From CAITSH01 sp025356665 (GTDB lineage: Bacteria > Pseudomonadota > Gammaproteobacteria > Burkholderiales > SG8-39): a DNA stretch of 64,000 nucleotides. The stretch is from assembly GCA_025356665.1 (NCBI GenBank), contig JANXRV010000090.1, positions 70,520-134,519 of the forward strand, written 5' to 3'. The translations under genes were made by a program, and so were the position numbers. The notes below the pieces were generated by a model that worked only from the letters and a program-made list of their open reading frames with translations, was not told the DNA's origin and did not search any database. Shown here piece by piece: positions 10,672 to 18,881 of this stretch; positions within the stretch are counted from its first letter, which is position 1, and each line of letters starts with the position of its first letter.

Positions 10672-11550
10672 ATGACCATGCCGCCCTTCGCCATCGTCCG
10701 GGTCAATCCACCCGGATTCGGGCACGCCGGCATTTTCAGTGAAGTCACCGAAACCCTGCACCACGGCCTGACAGAACTCGGATGTGATTCGGTGCTGGTC
10801 GAGAACACCGTTTTCGACGGGCGTATCAACGTTATTTTTTCCGGTCATATGCTGCACCACATCGGCAATTTCACCTGGCCAACCCATACCGTTTTATTCA
10901 ACCTCGAGCCGCTGCGCGCTGAAATATTCGCGCGTGTCCCGCATTACAGCGACTTGCTGTGCGATCGGCGCGTAAGCATGGTCTGGGATTACGACCGTAA
11001 AAACCTTCCCGTGCTCGAAACACTGGGGGTGCAACGATCGCAGGTGATCCCCATCGGCTATGCGCCGGCGATGACGCGGATCCCCGCCGCGCCGCAGCGC
11101 GACATTGACGTGCTGTTTTACGGCTCAATGACAGAACGGCGCATGGCCCTGCAGCAACAACTCGAGAGCCGCGGGCTCAGCACAACATTTGCATTCGGCG
11201 TCTACGGCGCGGCGCGTGATGCCCTCATTGCGCGCGCCAAAGTTGTTCTCAATCTTTCACAATTCGAACACGGCGGCATTTTCGACATCGTGCGGCTGTC
11301 GTATCTTCTATCCAATCGGGCCTGCATCGTCGCCGAAAGCGGCTTTGACGCCGAACAGGAGAGCGAATTCGGCGAGGGGGTCGCCTTCGCGCCCTATGCG
11401 GACCTGGCTGCGGAGTGCGCTTATTTTTGCAAGCTCGAGGCCGAACGCGAACGTCTCACGCAACGGGGTTTTGCATTTTTCACCCGGCGGCGGCAAAGTG
11501 AATATTTACGCGCGCCGGTGCGGGCGCTGGTGCAACTTTTACGACTATGA
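10672..11550 (+). CDS. Glycosyltransferase-like protein (CgeB/family 1 type)
   Basis: The 292-residue protein has a Rossmann-like C-terminal half with IDVLFYGSMTERR near residue 145 and LNLSQFEHGGIFDIVRLSYLL near 197, followed by IVAESG. This resembles the nucleotide-sugar-binding half of CgeB/YkvP-type family 1 glycosyltransferases. The N-terminal half (FGHAGIFSEVTETLHHGL, then HTVLFNLEPL) is compatible with the acceptor domain. No donor or acceptor can be named. It begins 3 bases after liuE, so it probably shares the liu transcript, although it has no obvious part in leucine catabolism. Confidence 0.65.
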   Translation: MTMPPFAIVRVNPPGFGHAGIFSEVTETLHHGLTELGCDSVLVENTVFDGRINVIFSGHMLHHIGNFTWPTHTVLFNLEPLRAEIFARVPHYSDLLCDRRVSMVWDYDRKNLPVLETLGVQRSQVIPIGYAPAMTRIPAAPQRDIDVLFYGSMTERRMALQQQLESRGLSTTFAFGVYGAARDALIARAKVVLNLSQFEHGGIFDIVRLSYLLSNRACIVAESGFDAEQESEFGEGVAFAPYADLAAECAYFCKLEAERERLTQRGFAFFTRRRQSEYLRAPVRALVQLLRL

Positions 11551-11582
11551 TTCGCACATCATAGACATGATCGAGCTGAAAC

Positions 11583-11798
11583 ATGACGGCAACTGAAATT
11601 CTAAAACCCGGTGACGTCCCGTCACCTTGCATCAACTTCTGTCGTCTGGACATCAAGGGTGAACTCTGCCTTGGCTGCTATCGCCACGTGGAGGAAATCG
11701 TCGCCTGGTCAGCGTACACACCGGCACAAAAGCAGGCGGTACTGAAGCAGTTGCCCTCGCGCCGGCCAGGACAACCAGAGAAAGTCGACGGGGCGTGA
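11583..11798 (+). CDS. DUF1289 family small Cys-containing protein
   Basis: The 71-residue product matches the DUF1289 pattern: SPCINFCRLD, then LCLGCYRHVEEI, then W and a basic end. Four cysteines in two pairs (CxxxC and CxxC) suggest a small metal-binding fold. The function of the family is not established. It overlaps the following MBL-fold gene by 4 bases (GTGA), so the pair is probably translated together, and it follows the glycosyltransferase-like gene by 32 bases. Confidence 0.85.
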   Translation: MTATEILKPGDVPSPCINFCRLDIKGELCLGCYRHVEEIVAWSAYTPAQKQAVLKQLPSRRPGQPEKVDGA

Positions 11799-12736
11799 CG
11801 CTGCCCGCCTCGATTCGCGTATTCGAACGCGGCTGGCTGTCGTGCAACAACATCCTGATAATCGGCAAAAACGACGCGGGCAGCGGTGCCGCGCTAATCG
11901 ATTCGAGCTACCTCAGTCATGCGCCGCTGACGCTTGCACTGCTCGACCACGCCCTCGCCGGCACCCGCCTCGACTGGCTGCTCAACACACACTGTCACTC
12001 CGACCACATGGGCGGCAACGCCGCAGTGCAAAACGCCTTTGGCTGTCGCACCAGCGTGCCCGCCGGGGAAGCCGCGCTGATCGAGCGCTGGGACGACCGC
12101 GAACTGCTGCTCTCCTATGCCGACCAGCGGGCAGAGCGCTTTGGCTATGACGACAGCTTTGCCGACGGCGATGTGCTGACCCTGGGCGGGCTCGCATGGG
12201 AGGTCATCGCCGCACCCGGGCACGACCCGCACGCGGTGATGTTCTGGTCGCCGCAAGAGCGCATCCTCATTTCCGGCGACGCACTCTGGGAAAACGGCTT
12301 CGGCGTGATTTTCCCGCGCCTGCTTGGTGATTCGACCGAGGCGGCGAACGCCTACGCGCAAACGCGCGCCACGCTGGAGCGCATAGCCGCGCTGCCGGCA
12401 CGGGCGGTGATCCCGGGTCACGGCGCCGTGTTCGAAGATGTTCCCGGCGCGCTGACGCGCGCTTTCTCGCGACTGCTTGATTTCGAGCAGGACGATAGCC
12501 GGCTGGCGCGCCATGCCGTCAAGGTGATAGTGATTTTTTCGCTGCTTGAGCGGCGGCGCATCATGCTTGCCGAGCTGCCCGCTTATTTGCAAGGGGTAAA
12601 AATCATCGGCGACATCAACGCGCGCTTTTTGCAGCTCACGCAGACCGCCCTCGCCGATTGGCTGGTGGCCGACCTGCAACGCGCCGGCGCCATCCAAAGC
12701 GAGAATGGCATCATCGTGCCGCTGGTGAGCGCCTGA
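11795..12736 (+). CDS. MBL-fold metallo-hydrolase
   Basis: A metallo-beta-lactamase-fold enzyme of 313 residues. The metal motif HxHxDH appears as THCHSDHMGG near residue 67, a further ligand region as APGHDPHAVMFW near 143, and GHGAVF near 209. The last 100 residues form a helical extension as found in hydroxyacylglutathione-hydrolase-like members. The substrate is unknown. The GTG start at 11795 is chosen because it overlaps the DUF1289 stop and the conserved strand IRVFERGW begins within 10 residues. It is the last gene of the + strand block that starts with liuA; convergent genes follow. Confidence 0.85.
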   Translation: MTLPASIRVFERGWLSCNNILIIGKNDAGSGAALIDSSYLSHAPLTLALLDHALAGTRLDWLLNTHCHSDHMGGNAAVQNAFGCRTSVPAGEAALIERWDDRELLLSYADQRAERFGYDDSFADGDVLTLGGLAWEVIAAPGHDPHAVMFWSPQERILISGDALWENGFGVIFPRLLGDSTEAANAYAQTRATLERIAALPARAVIPGHGAVFEDVPGALTRAFSRLLDFEQDDSRLARHAVKVIVIFSLLERRRIMLAELPAYLQGVKIIGDINARFLQLTQTALADWLVADLQRAGAIQSENGIIVPLVSA

Positions 12737-12748
12737 GTCGGCAACCGG

Positions 12749-12789
12749 CTGGAAATAGCCGCCCGTCAGGGATTATCGGGGCTTTCCAG
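12749..12789. repeat. Dispersed CTGGAAA/TTTCCAG hairpin, degenerate copy
   Basis: CTGGAAA (12749-12755) pairs with TTTCCAG (12783-12789), with further GC pairing inside. Closely related hairpins lie at 15510-15542 and 58056-58092, with looser relatives at 29466-29497 and 42221-42254. All are between genes. Confidence 0.5.
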
Positions 12790-12877
12790 GCATCGCTCCG
12801 GCGGCGGCCGGCAATGCGCATGGAATAAAGCCATTGCATCGCCACGCTACGCCTTGCTTTTAAAGCCATCCTGTTCG

Positions 12878-12927
12878 CTTGCGCGTGCCCTCGGGCCGCC
12901 AGCCCGCCGCGCAAGCTGATTATTTTT
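12878..12927 (+). terminator. Candidate intrinsic terminator between convergent genes
   Basis: CTTGCGCG (12878-12885) pairs with CGCGCAAG (12908-12915), with GGGC/GCCC pairing inside. TTATTTTTT follows at 12920-12928, where it also forms the last codons of the convergent methyltransferase gene. It would terminate the + strand block ending with the MBL-fold gene. Confidence 0.55.
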
Positions 12928-13807
12928 TGTCGCGTTCCGTGCCGCGGGCGGCGGCATTCTGGCGCAGCGCGCGCCACGGATATTCATGGCCTTGCGCGTC
13001 GGTGATGCGCCCGACGATGCGCTCGTTGGTGGCGCGGCCCTTGAACAGCAGCGCATCCTCGCCCGAGCCAAAGCGGAAGAACAGTAACTCGCCATGCACA
13101 AAGCCGCGCTCGATCGGGAATACCCGCCCGCCTGATTTGGCGCGGCCGCCGAGTTCCTGGAAGTTTTGCTCCAGCTCGAGCTCGAGCTCCATCGGCCCTC
13201 CGGTCCGGACCAGGGGCACGCGGGTGCGCCAGCCGCCGGCGAGACGCGCCGGCACCAGCCATAAATGCAGCGTGCTGGTCTTTTTCAGTCCGATTTTCTT
13301 TTCCGGCACATCCAGCGTCACGCTCATGTCCGGTTTCCAGTCGCCCATGTCCCAGTCGTGCGACACGATGCGCGCACCCGGTTTCATCTGGGAGAGGATG
13401 CGCGGCCGCAGCGCAAGATTCACATCGGGCAACAGGTACATGGTCAGCACGTCGGCAGAACGGATATCGGTCTCAAACAAATCCTGCACAACGAAACCTG
13501 CGCGCGCCTCCACGCCAAGCTGCTTGGCCGCGGCGCGGCTTTTTTCCACCAGACGCGGGTCGATCTCCACACCGAGGCCGCGCGTACCGCGCTTGAGGGC
13601 GGCGGTGATAACAATGCGTCCGTCACCAGAACCAAGGTCCACCAGGTAGTCGCCCGAGCGCACGCCGGCCAGGTCGAGCATGCCCTCGACCACCCGGTCC
13701 GGGGTTTGCACATAGGGCACATCTTCAAGGGCCTGCGCCAGCAGCGGCTTGCCGCCGGCGCAAAGCAGCAGCGCCAACAGGACCGCCGGGGCCGTGCGGG
13801 AAATCAA
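12920..13807 (-). CDS. Predicted exported class I SAM-methyltransferase-like protein
   Basis: The 295-residue product starts with a clear signal-peptide-like stretch (APAVLLALLLCAGG, then LLAQA). It is followed by a methyltransferase core: YLVDLGSGDGRIVI near residue 55 is motif I, GLGVEIDPRLVEKS gives the acidic residue for the SAM ribose, and DVLTMYLLPDVN is the catalytic-strand region. The core resembles the ATPSCKMT/FAM173-type lysine methyltransferases. The C-terminal 120 residues are a beta-rich extension of unknown role. SAM is not normally available outside the cytoplasm, so the N-terminus is either a membrane anchor, or the domain binds something else. No partner gene is evident; prfC ends 59 bases upstream. 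Confidence 0.75.
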   Translation of the reverse strand: MISRTAPAVLLALLLCAGGKPLLAQALEDVPYVQTPDRVVEGMLDLAGVRSGDYLVDLGSGDGRIVITAALKRGTRGLGVEIDPRLVEKSRAAAKQLGVEARAGFVVQDLFETDIRSADVLTMYLLPDVNLALRPRILSQMKPGARIVSHDWDMGDWKPDMSVTLDVPEKKIGLKKTSTLHLWLVPARLAGGWRTRVPLVRTGGPMELELELEQNFQELGGRAKSGGRVFPIERGFVHGELLFFRFGSGEDALLFKGRATNERIVGRITDAQGHEYPWRALRQNAAARGTERDKK

Positions 13808-13866
13808 CAGACGACAAAAAAACCATGCATGCTCAACTCGCTCCTGGTTTGCCGTTCAAGCCGCGC

Positions 13867-15486
13867 TCAGCGTTGCGCCATTTTCTGGCCGTGTTCGCGG
13901 ATGGCGTGAAAACCCACGGTGGGCCAGCGCTCCGTCGCCAGTTGCAGGTGATATCGGTTGGGCGCGAGGTAAACGGGGTTGTCGTCGACATCGCTGCCCA
14001 TGTGCGCGGCGAGATCTTTTTCACAGGCGCGTCGCGTCGCCTCGTCCGGAAAGGTCAGCCAGCGCGCCGTATAAATATCGGCGGGGTCGTAAAGCGCATC
14101 GACCTTGTATTCGCTTTGCAGGCGCTGCGCCACGATCTCGAATTGCAGCGGCCCGACCGCACCGAGCAACTGGGTGTTGCCAAAGGCCGGCGTAAGCACC
14201 TGGATGGCGCCTTCCTCACCCAGTTCCTGCAAACCCTTTTGCAGCTGCTTGGCCTTGAACGGATCCTTCGGGCGCGCCATGCGAAACAATTCCGGCGCGA
14301 AATAGGGGATGCCTTTGTAGGCGAGCGCCTCGCCCTCGGTGAGGGTGTCGCCGATCTGCAATTGACCATGGTTGTGAATACCGATGATGTCCCCCGCCAC
14401 CGCGTCTTCGCTGGCCACGCGCTCGTTGGCCATGAAGGTCAGTGCGTTGGCCAGTTTCATTTCGCGCTCGGTGCGCAGGTGCCGGACCTTCATGCCCGGC
14501 TGGTAACGTCCGGAGCAGATGCGGAAAAAAGCGATTCGGTCACGGTGCCGCGGGTCCATGTTGGCCTGGATCTTGAACACGAAACCGCTGAATGCCGGCT
14601 CGGCCGGCTGCACCACGCGCAGCGTGCCGTTGCGCGCTTGCGGCGGCGGCGCCCATTCGAGCAGGGCCTGCAGGATTTCCTGCACACCGAAGTTATTGAT
14701 GCCCGACCCGAAGAACACCGGCGACTGCGTGCCGGCGAGAAAACGCGCGAGGTCAAAGGGCGTACTGGCATCGCGCAACAGGCCGACCTCGTTGCGCAAG
14801 GTGCCCATCTCGCCCGGATAGAGCGCATCGAGTTTGGGGTTGTCCAGACCGACGATCATTTCGCCCTCGTCGCTCCTTTTTTCCTCGCCCGGAGTAAAGC
14901 GCAGCAGGCGGTCGTTGAGCAGGTGGAAAACACCGCGAAAAGACTTGCCCATGCCAACAGGCCAGGTGATGGGCGCGCAGTCGAGCTTGAGCACCGACTC
15001 GATTTCCTCCAGCAGCGACAAGGGATCGCGCACTTCGCGGTCCATTTTGTTGACGAAGGTGATGATGGGCGTGTTGCGCAGGCGGCACACTTCCAGCAGC
15101 TTGATGGTTTGCACCTCCACACCCTTGGCCGCGTCGATCACCATCACCGCCGCGTCAACGGCGGTGAGTACGCGGTAGGTATCCTCGGAAAAATCCTCGT
15201 GCCCCGGCGTATCGAGCAAGTTCACCGTATGGCCGGCGTAGTCAAACTGCATCACCGAACTGGTTACCGAGATGCCCCGCTGCTTTTCCACCTCCATCCA
15301 GTCGGAGGTGGCGTGGCGCGCGCTTTTTCGCGCCTTGACTGTGCCGGCCATCTGGATGGCGCCACCGTAGAGCAGCAGTTTTTCCGTCAGCGTGGTCTTG
15401 CCCGCGTCGGGGTGGGAAATGATGGCGAAAGTGCGCCGGCGCGCGACATCGCGCAACAGGTCGGCAGGCAGGGTGGGGGCGTTCAT
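13867..15486 (-). CDS. prfC: Peptide chain release factor 3
   Basis: RF3 is the GTPase that recycles RF1 and RF2 from the ribosome after termination. The 539-residue protein has the G-domain motifs in order: SHPDAGKTTLTEK (G1) near residue 25, a switch segment with RGISVTSSV, DTPGHEDF (G3) near 95 and NKMDRE (G4) near 149, followed by beta-barrel domains and an elongation-factor-like C-terminus. Length and motif spacing fit prfC rather than fusA. The gene lies downstream of slmA on the same strand, separated by 72 bases that hold a hairpin repeat. Confidence 0.96.
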   Translation of the reverse strand: MNAPTLPADLLRDVARRRTFAIISHPDAGKTTLTEKLLLYGGAIQMAGTVKARKSARHATSDWMEVEKQRGISVTSSVMQFDYAGHTVNLLDTPGHEDFSEDTYRVLTAVDAAVMVIDAAKGVEVQTIKLLEVCRLRNTPIITFVNKMDREVRDPLSLLEEIESVLKLDCAPITWPVGMGKSFRGVFHLLNDRLLRFTPGEEKRSDEGEMIVGLDNPKLDALYPGEMGTLRNEVGLLRDASTPFDLARFLAGTQSPVFFGSGINNFGVQEILQALLEWAPPPQARNGTLRVVQPAEPAFSGFVFKIQANMDPRHRDRIAFFRICSGRYQPGMKVRHLRTEREMKLANALTFMANERVASEDAVAGDIIGIHNHGQLQIGDTLTEGEALAYKGIPYFAPELFRMARPKDPFKAKQLQKGLQELGEEGAIQVLTPAFGNTQLLGAVGPLQFEIVAQRLQSEYKVDALYDPADIYTARWLTFPDEATRRACEKDLAAHMGSDVDDNPVYLAPNRYHLQLATERWPTVGFHAIREHGQKMAQR

Positions 15487-15509
15487 GGTTTTTCTGGGAA
15501 GGGTTATAA

Positions 15510-15542
15510 GCTGGAAATCCGCGCCAGGCGCGGCTTTCCAGC
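15510..15542. repeat. Perfect GCTGGAAA/TTTCCAGC hairpin between slmA and prfC
   Basis: GCTGGAAA (15510-15517) pairs with TTTCCAGC (15535-15542), and inside them CCGCG pairs with CGCGG around a 5-base loop. It is one of the best copies of the dispersed hairpin family; the copy at 58056-58092 has the same architecture. No T-tract follows, so it may act as a processing or mRNA-stability element rather than a terminator. Confidence 0.65.
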
Positions 15543-15558
15543 CGGTAAGCTGGTCTGC

Positions 15559-16125
15559 TTAGAGCAGCATGGGCAGTTGCTTTTCGAGGCCCTCGGTGGG
15601 CAGGCGCTTGAAACCGCTTTTGGCGAACTGGTGCCAGCGACCGATGACATGGCATAGCAGCAGGTTGGCGCGCGAGGCCGGGTCAGCCTCATCATGGCCC
15701 TGGGAGGCGGCCACGCGCAGGCATTGCTTGATGGTCGATTCGAGCCGGTCATGCAACTGGTTGATGCGCACCTGCAGGCGCTCGTCCTCATTGACCAGGG
15801 CGTCGCCCAACAACACCCGCGTCATGCCGGCGTTCTTCTCGGCAAAGCCGAGCAGCGAGTTGATGATCACCTGCAACTGGCGCAGGCCGTTGTCTTCCTC
15901 GGCCGTAACCTTGTTGATGAGGCCGAACAAGGACTCTTCGATAAAGCTGATGAGGCCCTCATACATCTGCGCCTTGCTGGCAAAGTGGCGGTACAGCGCC
16001 GCTTCGGATACATCGAGTTTCTTCGCCAGGGCGGCAGTGGTGATTTTCTCACCCTTGGGATCCTGCAGCATCTGTGCGATGACTTGCAGAATCTGGAGTT
16101 TTCGTTCGCCGGTTCTGGGGGGCAT
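15559..16125 (-). CDS. slmA: Nucleoid occlusion factor SlmA (TetR-like)
   Basis: SlmA binds chromosomal sites and blocks FtsZ assembly over the nucleoid. The 188-residue protein has a TetR-type helix-turn-helix (ITTAALAKKLDVSEAALYRHF) near residues 27-48. It continues with FASKAQMYEGLISFIEESLF and the SlmA-like C-terminal stretch LLCHVIGRWHQFAKSGFKR. Length is close to the known family. Order argB, HAD phosphatase, slmA is common in Betaproteobacteria; here an M15 gene and repeats interrupt argB from the HAD gene. Confidence 0.92.
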   Translation of the reverse strand: MPPRTGERKLQILQVIAQMLQDPKGEKITTAALAKKLDVSEAALYRHFASKAQMYEGLISFIEESLFGLINKVTAEEDNGLRQLQVIINSLLGFAEKNAGMTRVLLGDALVNEDERLQVRINQLHDRLESTIKQCLRVAASQGHDEADPASRANLLLCHVIGRWHQFAKSGFKRLPTEGLEKQLPMLL

Positions 16126-16232
16126 GGTGCGCTCCTGGGGAAAGGCTGTCTGGGAAAAAGGGCAGGCAAGAGCAGTGCGGAGAAAGCGCGACTGCGGACC
16201 ACGCCCATTCTATCACTCACGTGAGCGCTCGC

Positions 16233-16886
16233 TTACATCCAAATGCCTAATTTCGTTGCCAGTGCCGGCAACTTGAGCACGCTGGTCGTTTTTGCGTCGA
16301 CACAGGCTGGTTGGCGCGTATCGCGCGTGATCCAGACCGTTTTCATGCCCAGCTTTTTGGCCGCGCGCAGGTTGGGCAGCGAATCCTCCACCAGCACGCA
16401 GCGCCGCGCCACGAGGCCTTCGCGTTGCAGCAGATACCGAAAACCGCCCGCTTGCGGCTTGGACTGAAAGCGCACCCGCTCAACCGAATAAACGGCGTCG
16501 AACAAATCGCCGATGTTCAACAATTCGAGGACGGCCTCGGCATATTGTGCGGGCCCGTTGGAAAAAAGGATCTTCCGGCCATGCAGGCGGCGCAGCGCAT
16601 GACGCAGCCCCACCTCAGAAACCATCATGCGCGCCAGATCGGGAAACTGATGGGTGTGCCACAAAAAATGCCGCGGGTCGGTATCATGATGACGCAGCAA
16701 GCCGAGTAAGGTGGCGCCATAACTGCGCCAGTAATGCGCGCGCAGCGCACCCGCCTCTTCATGCGAAAGGCGCAGATGCTCGCTTATATAGGCGGTCATG
16801 CTGCGATTGATATGCGGAAAAATATGCGGCGACGCGTTGTGCAGAGTATTGTCGAGGTCGAACAACCAGGTGAATCGGGTTTTCAT
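16233..16886 (-). CDS. HAD-superfamily pyrimidine 5'-nucleotidase-like phosphatase
   Basis: The 217-residue protein has HAD motif I as FDLDNTLH at residues 9-16, motif II as LFSNGPAQYA near 108, a conserved Lys region FQSKPQAGGF, and motif III/IV as VLVEDSLPNLRAAKKLGM near 160. The cap insertion and length fit the SDT1-like pyrimidine 5'-nucleotidase group, which dephosphorylates UMP or CMP; the precise substrate is inferred. It precedes slmA on the same strand. Its upstream region consists of two tandem palindromic repeat units that begin immediately 5' of the start codon. Confidence 0.85.
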   Translation of the reverse strand: MKTRFTWLFDLDNTLHNASPHIFPHINRSMTAYISEHLRLSHEEAGALRAHYWRSYGATLLGLLRHHDTDPRHFLWHTHQFPDLARMMVSEVGLRHALRRLHGRKILFSNGPAQYAEAVLELLNIGDLFDAVYSVERVRFQSKPQAGGFRYLLQREGLVARRCVLVEDSLPNLRAAKKLGMKTVWITRDTRQPACVDAKTTSVLKLPALATKLGIWM

Positions 16887-16888
16887 CG

Positions 16889-17183
16889 GTGACCTGCGGT
16901 AAAGGTGAATAAATAATTTTTGTCATTGCGCGCGCAGCGAAACACTCTCTCGCCCTGTTGACTTCCGTCGCAATGCCACAAGATTGCCGCGTCGGCTGCG
17001 CCTCCTCGCAATGACAACGGCTCATTCTGGAATCAGTGACCTGCCGTAAAGGTGAATAAATAATTTTTGTCATTGCGCACGCAGCGAAGCAATCTCGTCG
17101 CCCTGGTGACTTCCGTCGCAATGCCACAAGATTGCCGCGTCGGCTGCGCCTCCTCGCTATGACCACGGCTCATTCTGGAATCA
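16889..17183. repeat. Tandem duplication of a ~147-bp unit containing a GTCATTGCG palindromic repeat
   Basis: Unit 1 (16889-17035) and unit 2 (17036-17183) are nearly identical, differing by a few substitutions and one base of length. Each runs from GTGACCTGC through GGTGAATAAATAATTTTT and an imperfect palindrome (GTCATTGCG to CGCAATGAC, 16922-17015; second copy 17069-17163) to CTCATTCTGGAATCA. They fill the 334-base divergent gap between the HAD gene and the M15 gene, which holds no other gene. Any promoter for either gene must lie within or beside these units. Confidence 0.85.
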
Positions 17184-17220
17184 GCTCTTGGTTGAAAAAG
17201 GCTCTAGAATCCGATCCATC

Positions 17221-17679
17221 ATGCAGCTTAGCGTCCATTTCACGCTTGAACAGCTTAGCGCCTCCGAAACGGCGCTGGCGCGCGGCATCAACAATGACCC
17301 GCAGCCCATTATCGTCGAGAATCTCAGGCGGCTCGCCGCCGGGCTGGAACAAGCGCAAGAGGTGATCGGCTACCCACTCGACATTTCCAGCGGCTATCGC
17401 TCGCGCGAACTCAATATCGCCATCGGCGGTGCGGAAAAATCACAGCACTGCCTGGGCCTGGCCGCCGACTTTACCTGCCCCGAATTCGGCACGCCGCTAG
17501 CAATCGCCGCCGCGCTGCGCGATTCCGGACTGCGTTTTGACCAGTGCATTCTCGAGTTCGGCCGCTGGGTGCACCTGTCCTTCAGTACCGAACCACGTGG
17601 ACGCCTGTTGACCATCCACGATGCGAAGGAAGGCTACCTTGTCGGACTGTGGGATACCGAGGGCAACAAGGTGGGTTAG
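17221..17679 (+). CDS. M15-type D-Ala-D-Ala carboxypeptidase-like protein
   Basis: The 152-residue protein matches the Peptidase_M15_3 pattern: HFTLEQLSASETA at the N-terminus, DISSGYRSRELN near residue 58, the zinc-ligand segment SQHCLGLAADF near 76, and WVHLSF near 118 supplying the last His. Such proteins cleave peptidoglycan stem peptides and are frequent in phages, but no other phage genes are near. No signal peptide is seen, so it would stay in the cytoplasm unless released by a holin. The ATG at 17221 is preferred to an upstream in-frame TTG at 17188. It interrupts the usual argB/HAD/slmA order and runs opposite to its neighbours, suggesting insertion. Confidence 0.85.
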   Translation: MQLSVHFTLEQLSASETALARGINNDPQPIIVENLRRLAAGLEQAQEVIGYPLDISSGYRSRELNIAIGGAEKSQHCLGLAADFTCPEFGTPLAIAAALRDSGLRFDQCILEFGRWVHLSFSTEPRGRLLTIHDAKEGYLVGLWDTEGNKVG

Positions 17680-17690
17680 GCGGGCTGATT

Positions 17691-17792
17691 CGTCATCCCT
17701 GCGAATCCCGCTCCGGGGACCAGACCGGGGATCCAGTGTCGTAGGGTTCGAAATCCAAAAGTCACTGGATTCCCGCTTGCGCGGGAATGACG
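17691..17792. repeat. CGTCATCCC/GGGAATGACG inverted repeat between convergent genes
   Basis: The left arm carries CGTCATCCC then GGGGATCCAGTG; the right arm carries CACTGGATTCCCG then GGGAATGACG. The arms can form a long interrupted stem. It separates the M15 gene from the convergent argB and may terminate both. It differs in sequence from the GTCATTGCG family. Confidence 0.7.
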
Positions 17793-17822
17793 GCGTTTTT
17801 CAATGTCTCCAGAAACTCCGGG

Positions 17823-18698
17823 TCACTTGCTGCGAATCAAGGTACCTATACCCTCGTCTGTCAGGATCTCCAGCAGCAGGGCATGCTCGACGCGGCCATC
17901 GATGATATGCACGCTCTTGACGCCGCTTTTTGCCGCCTCGACCGCCGAGGAAATCTTTGGCAACATGCCGCCCGACAGCGTGCCGTCCGCCACCAGTTCA
18001 TCGATGAGCTTGGGCGTCAAACCGGTCAGCAGCTTGCCCTTGCTGTCGAGCACGCCGGGCGTGTTGGTCAACAGCACCAGTTTTTCGGCCTTGAGCACTT
18101 CGGCGATCTTGCCGGCCACCAGGTCGGCATTGATGTTGAAGCTCACCCCATCCTTGCCCACGCCTATGGGTGCCACCACCGGGATAAAACCGCCCGCCTC
18201 CAGCGTGTCGATGACAGCCGGGTCGATGGATGAAATCTCGCCAACCTGCCCGATGTCGAGCATTTGACCGGGCTTGTCCTTGTCCTCGATCATCATTTTT
18301 TTGGCGCGAATAAAGCCGCCGTCCTGACCGGTCAGACCGACCGCCTTGCCACCGGCCTGGTTGATCAAAGTGACAATGTCTTTGTTAAGCGCACCCAGCA
18401 CCATCTCGACCACGTCAAGCGTGGCCTCATCGGTGACACGCATGCCCTGCACGAAGCTGCTCTTGATATCGAGCTTCTTCAGCATCTGCTCGATCTGCGG
18501 GCCGCCGCCGTGGACCACCACAGGATCCATGCCGACAAGCTTGAGCAGCACCACGTCGTGGGCGAAACCGGCCTGCAGCGCAGGATCGGTCATGGCATTG
18601 CCACCGTATTTGATGACGATGGTTTTGCCATGAAAACGGCGGATGTAAGGCAGCGCTTCGGCGAGCACCTGGGCTTTGATTTCTGCGGTGGCAGTCAT
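17823..18698 (-). CDS. argB: Acetylglutamate kinase
   Basis: ArgB phosphorylates N-acetylglutamate in arginine biosynthesis. The 291-residue protein has the amino-acid-kinase motifs KTIVIKYGGNAM near residue 25, VVHGGGPQIEQML near 60, the acetylglutamate-binding segment FVQGMRVTDEATLDVVEMV, and NINADLVAGKIAEVL near 180. The start at 18698 is chosen because MTATAEIKAQV aligns with the usual N-terminus; upstream in-frame codons run through the terminator region of hsp20. Family length is about 295. The terminator at 18761-18790 insulates it from the upstream hsp20 gene, so it needs its own promoter in about 60 bases. Confidence 0.96.
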   Translation of the reverse strand: MTATAEIKAQVLAEALPYIRRFHGKTIVIKYGGNAMTDPALQAGFAHDVVLLKLVGMDPVVVHGGGPQIEQMLKKLDIKSSFVQGMRVTDEATLDVVEMVLGALNKDIVTLINQAGGKAVGLTGQDGGFIRAKKMMIEDKDKPGQMLDIGQVGEISSIDPAVIDTLEAGGFIPVVAPIGVGKDGVSFNINADLVAGKIAEVLKAEKLVLLTNTPGVLDSKGKLLTGLTPKLIDELVADGTLSGGMLPKISSAVEAAKSGVKSVHIIDGRVEHALLLEILTDEGIGTLIRSK

Positions 18699-18760
18699 GG
18701 TCGGCGACTTGATTTTGGAGTCAAGATTGTACCCCCCGCGCCAGCCCGCCGCGCCGGCAA

Positions 18761-18790
18761 ATAAAAAGCGGCCGGGAAAACCCGGCCGCT
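18761..18790 (-). terminator. Intrinsic terminator downstream of hsp20
   Basis: AGCGGCCGGG (18767-18776) and CCCGGCCGCT (18781-18790) form a perfect 10-bp stem with an AAAA loop. On the minus strand the stem is followed by TTTTTATT. A second GC hairpin (GCGGCGGC 18852-18859 with GCCGCCGC 18865-18872) sits between it and the hsp20 stop. Confidence 0.85.
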
Positions 18791-18881
18791 CCCACACCCC
18801 GCGCCAAGGACGAAGACCACGGGAGGTCGGCTTCCCTTGCGCAGTGCCGCAGCGGCGGCGATATGCCGCCGCCGCGGTACT

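Noticed and set aside
13825..15657. 610-codon open frame on the + strand across prfC
   Set aside because: It is antisense to a clear release factor 3 gene with all GTPase motifs. High GC content keeps the opposite strand free of stops, and the translation resembles no family.
17221..17679. Possible prophage remnant because of the M15 endolysin-like peptidase
   Set aside because: No holin, capsid, integrase or attachment-site duplication is nearby. The only tyrosine recombinase in the window is the housekeeping xerC next to DUF484 and dapF.
17741..17760. tRNA-like T-loop (GGTTCGAAATCC)
   Set aside because: No acceptor, D-arm or anticodon arm could be built around it. It lies inside the inverted repeat between the M15 and argB genes.
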